A stretch of DNA of 64,000 bases from Spisula solida (lineage: Eukaryota; Mollusca; Bivalvia; Venerida; Mactridae): NCBI GenBank assembly GCA_947247005.1, contig OX365952.1, positions 3,432,501 to 3,496,500 of the forward strand, written 5' to 3'. The notes beneath the pieces were generated by a model. The model saw nothing but the letters and a program-made list of their open reading frames with translations. It ran no database searches and was not told the DNA's origin. Below, in pieces: positions 20,101 through 32,100 of this stretch. Every line of letters starts with the position of its first letter. The first letter of the stretch is position 1. Position numbers and translations under genes: made by a program.

Positions 20101-23100
20101 ATTGGTTACCATTGCTACATGAGCAATTTATTCCCTGCCATCCTAGGTCGCATTTACAGCTGTAAGAACCGATTGTATTAACACAATGTTGATGAAGGTG
20201 ACTGCACAAGGACGTATTACTGAAATGAAAGTTATGTCCTTATTAGAAACCCCGCTTTTACGATAGTTCACGGCGTTGGTCCGGAAATAAAACGAAATTT
20301 ATCGGAGCATTATCATCGTGTTTAAGCGTTTTTTCGAGCATGTGGGTCGAATTCGACAGAGCAATGCGAAGTCGACTGATTGCTTTTATGTGCAAGGTTA
20401 TGTTTTGCTTCGCCATTCTTTTAATTCTAAAACTATGAGATTGGGAATTGGTCGAAGATGTTCTACAATATTCATCCTGATTTCATCGACACACATCTAC
20501 AATACATATCGAGGGGTAATTGCGAAAACGGTCTAAGTGACATTTTTTCACAAAGTCACTTTTTTGCATTAATCAATTTAAAACACTAATACACATCTTC
20601 TGTGAAAAAATTGTTTCCATAAAATATCAAATTTAGAATATATTGCAAAAATATTCAAAAGGTCTAAGTGAAATGGCAAATATTTTTAATGCGAAAACGG
20701 TCCAAGTGCAGTGCTGCACTTGGACCGTTTTCGCAATTATTTTATAGATTTTTAAACTCAGATAATATGGTCTAAGTAAAAAAATATTATTTTTTCTGTC
20801 CTAAAATAGTGTTTTATTGATAACAATTGTATAAATAGCAAATTAAAGTATTTTTGCACCATTTGTAATCAAGTAAACAAAATATTTTTCACTTAGACCG
20901 TTTTCGCAATTATTTTATAGATTTTTAAACTCAGTTAATATGGTCTAAGTGACATTATTTTTATAAATATTATTTTTCTGTCCTAAAATAGTGTTTTATT
21001 GATAACAATTGTATAAATAAAGTATTTTTGCACTATTTGCAATCAAATAAACAAAATATTTTTTCACTTAGACCGTTTTCGCAATTATTTTATAGATTTT
21101 TAAACTCAGTTAATATGGTCTAAGTGACATTATTTTTATAAATATTATTTTTTCTGTCCTTAAATAGTTTTTCAATTAATGCAATAAAACTTCCCAGATA
21201 ATGAGAGACAGAAAATTTTTCATTCTTAATGGAAATTAGATGTATGAATAAGCAGCGTCAGTTTTTGCTGAAATTTTCTCAAGTAAACATCTGAAAGCTT
21301 GTGGCAGTTCATGTTCCAATGGTAAATATTCTTTCACTTTCCTCCAACCACATTTAGACTCAAAATTCTTAAAAGTGTGTGTGCACATGTTTCTTTCTCA
21401 ACACACTCTTGATATCCCATTCTAATGTAGATGTGGTATATAAAATGTATATTTGCCTGGAGTAGTAGCTCCAGATGGTAGAGGTCAAAGTCCTCCGGAA
21501 GTGGGAGCAATGTTGTTTCTGAGAACTTACTGAGTCTCTACTGTTCGAACCACATAAAGTCCTTTCCTGCAGTAGATTCACACTATTGCAGGAAGGACAG
21601 TGTCAAACAATACTTAGACCCTTCCTCAAATCTCAAGGCTATGAACAGACTGTACCAACAGTATTGTGATAGCTGTGCAGGTAAAAATTCATATATATAG
21701 AAAGTTTTCAACACAGAGTTCAATTTTAGTTTCCATAGACCTATCAAAGATCAATGTGATCTTTGTATGTCATACAAATTGGCCTCTGAGGAAGAAAGAA
21801 TTAAGTTGGATAACAAATATTAAAGTCATATAAGAAACATATAAGAGCCCGCCAAAATAAAGAAAAAGATAAAGTTTTTGCAAAAGAAAATCTTGATATT
21901 GTTACTGTGGCATGCTTTGATTTGGAAAAGGTGTTAATAACCCCAAAAGGCTTTGCCTTTTCTATTTATTATAAGAGGAGACCTAACACATATAACATAT
22001 AAATTTAATATAACATATAAATTTACCATTTACAATCTTGGAAATAGCCAAGCTGACTCATTCGTTTTTGAACCAAGTTTGAACTTATGCTTACATTCCA
22101 ACTGATCATGGTTGCAGGTTGGGTAAAATATTGTATCCACAATTAAACATTGTCAACCATGGTCACATGTGTACGCAACCACAGGTAAACAAGGTTGTCT
22201 ACATATGTGACCATGGTTACCATAGTTGACTGTGAATAAAATATTTTACCATACTCTCAACCATTGTCAACCACAGTCAACCATGGTTTGGTAGTTATTA
22301 TCTCCCGTTAACAAACATCATTTATATTAAACAAAACAATGTGAAGCCTAATTATACCATTATTGTAATACAATTAAATATATTAATAAAATTAAATTGA
22401 TACAATAAAACAAGTACAATGTTCAAAAGAAATAAGGTTTTCCTTTAAATCATAAAGCCATCCATCGTAATTTCCATAAATTGAAATGATTCTTCAGTAA
22501 TTTCCTCTAAAACAAAAATCCTTTAATTGTTTCCAATAAACATTCAGGTTTGTTGTATAATTATTTTAGACACAGGATTAACACAAAGGCTTTTCTGAGT
22601 AAAAATCTTTTTAAATCACATCTTCTAAACCACTTAACACACACTGAACAAACAATACAAAAATGCTACATGGATTGATCTATCATTGTGAAATGGCACC
22701 TTGATTGAAGAGGTAAACCATGGATAACCATGTATGAAGCATGGTTAACCATAGTTGAACCATGCTTACATTCCAACTGATCATGGTTGGGTAAAATATT
22801 GTATCCATGGTTAACCATGTTTGGTAGTTATTATCTCCCTTTAACAGACATCATATTTATTTTATTTTATTTCAAAATCATAAAGTCATAGTCATTTCCT
22901 TTAACTTAAATGATTCTGCAGTGATTTGAATGAATCTAACTCTTTATTTCTTCTGTTCTAGATCTTCCCTGCTTTCACAACTGAAGTTGTTAAGTTGTTG
23001 CACCCTTTACAATGTGAATGAAAACATATATGAGTTATATACAGGCAGATTTAAATATACTTTGAAACTCCATTACCAGCAAATAAAAAATTACTTACAG

Positions 23101-26100
23101 GATAATGCATGACTCAGTGTAGGACAGGGTCTAGATAATCAGCCCGCAGGAAGCATAATCACCCGAGGAGCTTTAGATTATGCGAACCGAGGGCCGATTA
23201 TCAAACCCCCGCCCGTCACACCTTGTATTGTCATTTAAAAAACATATTTAAATACCTCCCATTCAAGGCATTACTTTCCCAAACTACATAGAATATGTTT
23301 TGTTTCTATGTCTGTGTCTGAACTTGCTTTAGAAACTTGTCATTCATTCTTAAACTTGAAATCAAATTAATATGGTGACGTCAATTGCCCGCAATTTTAC
23401 GTGGCATTATTTTGTTCTGCGGGCCATTATCAGTAATCGGCCGTCACATGGGGTCAGTTACTTTATAATGGCCCGATCATGGGGAACAACCCTCATGTGA
23501 GGGTAATTTTGTAACTTTATAATGGCCTGGAAAAATCCTTAATTTTGCATATTTCGCGGAATAAGTCAAATTCATAATACCACATAGTTCTATACTTAAG
23601 TTACTTGATTATTTTCTTGTAAGATCAATAACTTAGGCACAACAGTTAAATGAGAGAGGATGGTCATCAATTGCCCCTTTTGAATCTGAGGTTACTCTGG
23701 TCATTAAGGTCAAGATTGAAATGACCCATAAAAGACAAGTTATTTTAAATAATGTAATGCACAGACAATTTAAAGCCATACAGAAACAGTGGCAGCACAT
23801 AGTCACCTAGAGGCACGAGGCTGCCATGGGGGTGATATACAGTCTACACTTGTTATGTCGACATTTTTGAGACCGTCAAAAATATGTCGACATATCCGAA
23901 GGTGGACACAACAGGAGCCAACCATTCTGACAAATGTCCTTGCCCGTCAAAATTCATGATAACAAAGTCCTTGAGCCTCTCTGTCGGTGCCGTTGTTACA
24001 TCAGTTTGAAAATGAACTAATACATAATTATATGCAATTGAAATGGTGAAAGATCAAGCCTATCACGCTTACTGTTATCACCAAAACATTTGATCAAGTG
24101 AGGGTCGAGTTTCAGCCTCGTTTTGAACCGAGTACAGTATGGGATCAGCACCGCAAATATGTCTTTCAGCCCTTACCGGTTTCGCTTACGCAATGTTTTA
24201 ATTGTAAACAAAAGATTCAATCAACATGCCAGACATCTGAAAGCAACGCTGACACTCCATGTATTTGTTTACAATTTAAAGTATATTCATTTAACTGTCG
24301 GAAAAATAAATTGCGACAGCATTCAAAAAGGTATTTTTAATCACCGTCCCAGAACCACGCTAGTTCAGCAGGTTTTTTTATTTCATATGCTGTATATAGA
24401 GGATCTTGCATGAGTGCTCATTACATACGAGTTTTATTAAACGAGTTGACAAAATTATATGACACGAGGCTTTGCCGAGTGTCATATTGTTTTTGTCGAC
24501 GAGTTTAATAAAACTGGTATGTAATGAGCACGAATGTAAGATTCTATTTATCACATAACCTTAGAAAACGCTCACGTTGATATTATCCTGTCGTCATTGA
24601 CGGATCAATGCATGGATTGGCTAACGTCACGTCAAGCTCATTTAAATATTTATTGCACGGTCTGGGAGTGCCGAACGATATTTACGGCACGGCTTTACGG
24701 CACTCCTGAACCGCATGTTATGTGATAAAAGGTTACAATTTGTTTACTAACTTCAACTTAACATCATTCAATAACATTTGCAAACTGTGAATACATTAAT
24801 TGCTAAAAATTTAGTAAAAAACAATGGTTAGAAACAAAAGTAGTTTCACGGTCAAGTAACAACCTTTCAATTTCAATAGTGTCGACACAAAAATCGTCTC
24901 GACATAAGCAGAATGTCGACACAGGCATGTCGGCTAAACCGTCATATTTAAGATAAAATATAGAGCAACCCAAATCAGGGATTTGAAAGTATGTCCACAT
25001 AACCAAAGTGTCGATACAGCCGATGTCAACAAAACGAGTTTTAACTGTATATAATTCTGTTTTACAACCATCTCATTATATGGGCGTAATTTGTTGTGGT
25101 CATTACCCAAAAAGGGCCAAGGATTGCTGCACTATAAGTGTGAGTGAGTACTCCATATGGCTTTGTATGGCTTCAATAAGTGATGAGGGTACACAATAGG
25201 ACCTGGGATGGCTGAAATCTGTTATTTTTAGTACTCAATAGGGCCTGGGATGGCTGAAATCAGAGATGATGGGTACTCAATAGGGCTTGGGATGGCCGAA
25301 ATCAGTGATGGTGGGTACACAATATGGCTTGGCATGGCTGGAATCAGTGATGGTTGGTACACAATAAAGCTTTCGATGGCTGAAATCTATGATTGTTAGT
25401 ACACAAGGGTACTCATAGGGCCTGAGATGGCTGAAATCTGTGATGGTGGGTACACAATAGGGCCTGGGATGGCTGAAATCTGTGATTGTTAGTTCACAAT
25501 AGGGCCTGGGATGGCTGAAATCTGTGATTGTTAGTTCACAATAGGGCCTGGGAAGGCTGAAATCAGTGATGATGGGTACCCAATACGGCTTGAGATGGCT
25601 GAAATCAGTGATGGTTGGTACACAATATCGCTTGGGATGGCTGAAATCTGTGATTGTTAGTACACAATAGGGCCTGGGATGGCTGAAATCTGTGATGATG
25701 GGCACTCAATAGGGCCTGGGATGGCTGAAAGCTGTGATGATGGGCACTCAATAGGGCCTGGGATGGCTGAAATCAGTGATTGTGAGTTCACAGTAGGCCC
25801 TGGGATGGCTGAAATCTGTATTTATGGGTACACAATAGGGCCTGGGGGAGCGGAATCTGTGATGATGGGTACACAATAGGGCCTGGGATGGCTGAAATAT
25901 GTGATGATTGGTACACAATAGGGCCGGGGAGAGCTGAAATCAGTGATTATGGGTGCTCAATAGGGCCTGGGATGGCTGAAATTTGTGATGATTGGTATTC
26001 AATATAGCCTGGGATCACTGAAATATGTAATGGTGTAATGGCTGAAATCTGTGATGATGGGTACACAATAGGGCCTGGGATGACAGAAATACTGTAAATC

Positions 26101-29100
26101 CGGTATTATTCGTTGTAGTTTAATTTTCGCTATTCGTACTCATTGCGAATACATGTACATCATTCTGCGTAAATATACTTCCATAACATAAGACATAATT
26201 ATATGGACAATGTCAAAAGTAAATATAAACCACATGAACATGACGTTTTGGGTCGTAAATATTTTTTCGTATCCTTGTAGTGTATTTGTATAACGTAAGT
26301 GTATCCGTATAAGAGACAATTATCTTCACAAACATGAAACTGTTACAACGTTTGTTTAGAAAACAATAAAGATTAATAGACATGTAACAATAATATACGA
26401 CGCCCTATTAACTAATAACCGTGAAAACACGATTAACTGACGCAATGTGTGAAATGCATTTGACTAACTACAGTATTATGGAACTTATGATAGATCTAGT
26501 AATTAGAAATAATCAATGTTTGGTTTATTACATGCTTAAAGTATTTAGTTACTAGAATGTGTTAACTTTTTGTGGATGATTTTCTCGCGTATTTAATATT
26601 TGTGTTCCTCGATCGCGAATTCATCAATTCGCGAATGGAGTTCAAAACCTAAAACAGCGAAATAAAGCTCACGCGAATATAAAGTGATTTACAGTATGTG
26701 ATGGTGTGTACACAACAGGGCCTTGGATGGCTGAAATCTGTGATGATGGGTACACAATAGGCATGGGATGGCTGAAATCAGTGATAGTTAGTACACAACA
26801 GGGCCTGGGATGGCTGAAATCAGTGATGATGGGTACACAATAGGCCTGGGATGGCTGAAATCAGTGATAGTTAGTACACAATAGGGCCTGGGATGGCTGA
26901 AATCTCTGATGATTGGTATATACTCAATAGGGCCTGGGATGGCTGAAATCTGCGATTATGGGCACACAATAGGCCTGGGATGGCTGAAATCAGTGATAGT
27001 TAGTACACAATAGGGCCTTGGATGGCTGAAATCTGTGATGATGGGTACACATTTATATTATGGGGCCTGGGATGGCTCAAATCTGTGATTGTTAGTACAC
27101 AATAGGGCCTGGGACGCCTGAAATCAGAGATGATTGGTATATACTCAATAGGGCCTGGGATGGCTGAAATCTGTGATAATGGGCACACAATAGGGCCTGG
27201 GATGGCTGAAATCAGTGATGATGGGTACACAATAGGGCTTGGGATATCTGAAACCTGTGATGGTGTGTACCTTGAATAGGGCCTGGGATGGCTGAAATCT
27301 GTAATGGTGGGTACACAATAAGGCCTGGAATGGCTTAAATCTGTGATCATGGGTATACACAATAGGGCCTGGGATGGCTGAAATATGTGATGGTGGGTAC
27401 ACAATAGGGCCTGGAATGGCTTCTTTAAGCAGAGTTTACTCCACAATGGGGCAAGTCATTACTATTCCTAACACCCAATAAGTCCTTTTTAAATATTCCC
27501 TGCTAACATGACTGTTCCCATCACTGATGAGTCCCAAATGGCACCTGCAATGACGAATCCAAAGTAGGGTCTGTTCCAACACATGTGAGTTGCCCTGCAC
27601 TGATGAGTCTTGGATTGTCTGTGCGCTATAGTATTTCCATAGAGCCTACATTAATAGCTCCAACGCTGATGGGTGCCAGAGTGCCTATGATGACTGTTCC
27701 CTGCACTTATGAGTCCCCTCAGTTTGTAGGATCACAATTTCCAACAGATTTCAGTCCCCCATATACCTAGGATGACTGTACCACATAGGGCATATGATGA
27801 TAGGGTGACTGCTCCATGCACTAATAAGTCCTCCATAGGACATTATGAATGTGAGTTCCCACAAGAACTAGGATGGTTGTTCCCAACTCTGATGAGTCCC
27901 TCATATGACATAGGATGGCTGTAGCCAACACTGACGAGTCCTTCATAGACCCTATTATGATTGCTTCCAACAGTGATAAATCCCCCAGAGGACCTTGGAT
28001 GACTGCTTTCAACACATATAAATCCCCTAGAGGACCTTGGATGACTGCTTCCAACACTGATGAGTCCCCAGAGGACATTGGATGACTGCTTCCAACACTG
28101 ATGAGTCCCACATAGAGCAAAACACAACTGCTTCAAACACTGGTGATTTCCAGAGGGCATTGGATGATTTCTCTCAGCACTGATGAATCCCCTATAAGGC
28201 CATCTTTGATTGTCCCCAACACTAGTGAGTCCACATATGGCCTTGGATGACTGGTCCCCTTAGGGCGTAAGATGAGTGCTCCCAACACTGATAGCTCCCC
28301 CATATATGGCCTAGGTTGACATTTCCTTACACTGGTTGGTCCCCAAAGGGCCTAGGATGCCAGCTCCTAACACTTGTGGGACCCCCTTAGGGCATAGGAT
28401 GACTGCTCCCAATACTTGTTAGTCCACCTTAGGGCTTAGGATGACTGCTCCCAACACTTGAGAGCCCATTAGAGCCTAGGATGATAGCTCCCACCACTGG
28501 TGGGTCTCCATATGGCTTTAACAGGCTGTTGCCAACACTGGTGAGTTACATAGGTCCTATAATGACTGTTCTTAACATTGGTGAGTCCCCAATGAAACTA
28601 CAATGACTGTTTCCAACACTTGTGAGCCCACCAATAACGTCTATGATGACTATTTTCAACACTGGGCCTAGGTTGAATGATGCTAGTCATAATGAGTCCC
28701 CATAGGGCCTGCCGGTATAATGACAGTACCCTACGGTACTTGTGAGTGCTCCTTAGCGCTAAATAGGATGACATCTCCCAACACTGGAGAGCCCCTCAGA
28801 GCTTCCAACACTGGTGGGTCCCCATATGGCTGTTCCCAACTCTGGTGAGTTCCATAGGTCCTATAATGACTGTTCCTAACTATGGTGAGTCCCCAATGAA
28901 ACTACAATGACTGTTTCCAACACTGGTGAGCCCCCTATAAAGTCTATGATGACTATTTTCAACACTGGGCCTACATGTAGGTTGACCGATGCTAGCAATA
29001 ATGATTCCCCATAGGGCCTGTTATGACTGTACCCTACAGAAGTGAGTCCCCATAGTACCTCGGATGGCATTTTCTCTTGCAATTGCTAAATTAAATGTAA

Positions 29101-32100
29101 GATCGGCCTGCTGCTAATGTAAGATAATATTATGCCTGTTGCTAATGTAAGATAGCTCTAAATTACGTCGAAGAAAAATAATCCATCTTGAGACAGTTGA
29201 TGTAGGATAAGGATATCCTCGGCAAGCCTCGTCCCTGGTTAAAATCCGACACCTCGGGTGAGATATCCTTATCCTACATAGAAGCTCATCATGGATTCTT
29301 ATATTCCATCCCTAGTGTGTCTTCCATAGGACCTACGATAACCGTTCCCTACACTGATAAGTTCTCCGTAAGGCCAGTTCATCAGACATGGTTCAACATT
29401 GGAGAGTCTCCAATTACCGGTATACCTAGGATGATTGTTCCCAACACTAGTGGGTCTACCATAGCGCCTAGGATGACAATTCCCCACTCTGGTGAGTCCC
29501 CCATACTACATAAGATAACTGTTCCCTACAGTCCTACACTATTGAGTTCCCTATAGTACATAGGATGACAGTGTCCTACACTGGATGGTCCCCCTAGGGA
29601 CTAGGATGACAGTTCCCTACACTAGTGGGTCCCCTATAGTGCCTAGGATGTCAGTTTTCTACACTGTAGAGTTTCCAACATGGACTAGGATGTAGCAGCT
29701 CTCGGGTGTCTGCTGTGTTTGTCCAAGCCCCGTGCACAATTTAATAGTCACATGAATTTCCTTGCGTAAAGTCATTGACATTTTGGCGGAATGTAAATTT
29801 ATTAAATCGGTATTTATAGCTAGTTGAACTACTGAAAATGTATTGGCTGTAGGTAATAAGTTAATACTTGTTATGATATAAGAAATAACTATTTAAACGC
29901 AATTATAATTAAATGATAATGATGGTCTATAAATATATTGAATGACCCTCATACCAAATAAAAGCTCCGCGAGTCGCATGTGTCGCCTGACGCAATGCAC
30001 ATTTGTCATGGAAAACTATCCAGTATTGGGCTACATATCAGACTCACAAGAGTTCTCTAGTCATCTGAACTAAAAACGACAAAGCAATGCTCTGGACAAA
30101 AAAATGTCCTGATAAAATCAATCTGAAGGGAATCATTCAAACACTACACAAGCTAGAGTTATGATTCTTGCGCACTGCACTTCATGTCACAGCAAAGAAA
30201 CATGCATTCCTATTTTTGAGTCATTAATAGTTATGGTGACAAAGTTATGCCACGGACAAAAAATGCTTATAAAATCAATCAAAGAGAAAAAATTGAAAAA
30301 TGGCACAAGGTATAGTTACGGTTATTGTGTACTGCACTTGGACTTTTGGTAAGAAACATGCATACCAAGTTTCAAGTCATTCAACCTCATGGTGACAAAG
30401 TTATCCTCCGGACAAGAAATGCTCAAATTAAATCAATCTAAGGGAAATAATTAAAAAACGATGCAAGGCAGAGTTATTGTTCTTGCGCACTGCATTTCGG
30501 CTTATTGCAAGAAACATACATACAAAATCTTGAGTAATTTGAACTTAAAGTGACAAAGTTATGCTCCGGACAAGAAATGCTCTAATAAATCAATCAAAGG
30601 GAAATAATTCAAAAACTATGACAGGTAGAGTTATGGTTCTTGCGCACTGCACTTCAGCCTATTGCAAGAAACATGCATACCAAATCTAGAGTCATTTGAA
30701 CTTAAGGTGACAAAGTTATGCTCCGGACAAGAAATGCTCTAATAAAATCAATCAAAGGGAAATAATTCAAAAACTATGACAGGTAGAGTTATGGTTCTTG
30801 CGCACTGCACTCCGGCTTATTGCAAGAAACATGCATACCAATTCTTGAGTCATTTGAACTTAAGGTGACAAAGTTATGCTCCGGACAAGAAATGCTCTAA
30901 TAAAATCAATCACAGGGAAATAATTCAAAAACTATGACAGGTAGAGTTATGGTTCTTGCGCACTGCACTCCGGCTTATTGCAAGCAACATGCATACCAAT
31001 TCTTGAGTCATTTGAACTTAAGGTTACAAAGTTATGCTCCGGACAAGCAATTTGTGACGCCGCCACCGCCGCCGCCGCCGCCAAAGTAACACCTATATGT
31101 CGCCTTTTCAGGCGACACAAAAATCAGTGCAGTTTCCCCCCATTTAAGTTTTCCCCCTCCCTAGTCAGGATTTTTCCCCCTACAATTATATTTTTGTGAT
31201 GTTGGAAAAAAGTAACTAGTCAATTTTTTGGGAAGAAACTGACTAGTCAGTCCCCCCCCCCTATAATTAAATATTTTGCGATAGAGAAATATTTTTTTTA
31301 ATTAGCTACTTTATCTGAGGGGAAGAAATTGACCAGTCATTTCTTTCCCCCTACCCAAATAATTTATTACATCTGAGGGGGGAAGAAATTTACCAGTCAA
31401 TTCTTTCCCCCTACCCTACTTGTTAATGACTCATCTCATTCTGAGGGGGGGGGGGGGAATTGACTAGTCAATTCTTTCTCCCACCCAAATAGTTTATGAC
31501 TCATCTGAGGGGGGGGGAGAAATTGTCTTGTCAATCATTTCCCCCATTTAACTTGTTTAGGACTCGTCTGAGGGGAGGAGAATTTGACAAACAATTATTT
31601 TCCCCTTCCAACTTTTTTTCAAAAACAAGACGGGGGGGGGGGAAACTGACTAGTCAATTTCTTGCCCGGCCAATAAATCATGATTAACTAGGGGTAAAAG
31701 AACGGACAAGCAACATTATTTAACCAGTTACCTCATATAAGCCACAAACAAAACTGAAAAGAATGGGCAAGTCAATTTTTATCCCTTCCAATCACTCAAA
31801 AACAAGTAGTGGGAAAAGAACTGACAAGCACCAATTATTTAACCTAGTATTAGTCATTAACAAAATGGGGAAAGAATGAACAAGTTAATTTTTCTCCGTT
31901 CCAACCTGGTGAGTCAAAAACAAGTCGAGGGGGGGGGGGAAGAATTGACTTGTCAATTTTTTCCCCCATCCAATAAATTATAACATGGCGGTGAAAGTGT
32001 GGACAAGCACCAATTATTTAACCTCCTATTAGCCCTAAACAAAACAGGGGGAAGAATGAAAAATGGACAAGTCGGTTTTCTCCCTTCCAATCAGTCAAAA

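Noticed and set aside
19136..20122. 328-codon plus-strand frame opposite the EGF exon
   Set aside because: Antisense of the EGF repeats; the minus strand has correct cysteine spacing, splice sites and a downstream transmembrane exon.
24098..24413. Two overlapping 80-96-codon frames
   Set aside because: Lie inside a non-autonomous TA-inserting element and show no transposase or other motif.
25195..27425. CRISPR-like repeat/spacer array
   Set aside because: This is a eukaryotic genome and the repeats are contiguous, with no unique spacers.
25277..27446. Repeat-protein-like frames of 85-148 codons (ITDFSHPRPYC units)
   Set aside because: 42-bp minisatellite open on several frames and both strands; nested in a decayed mobile segment.
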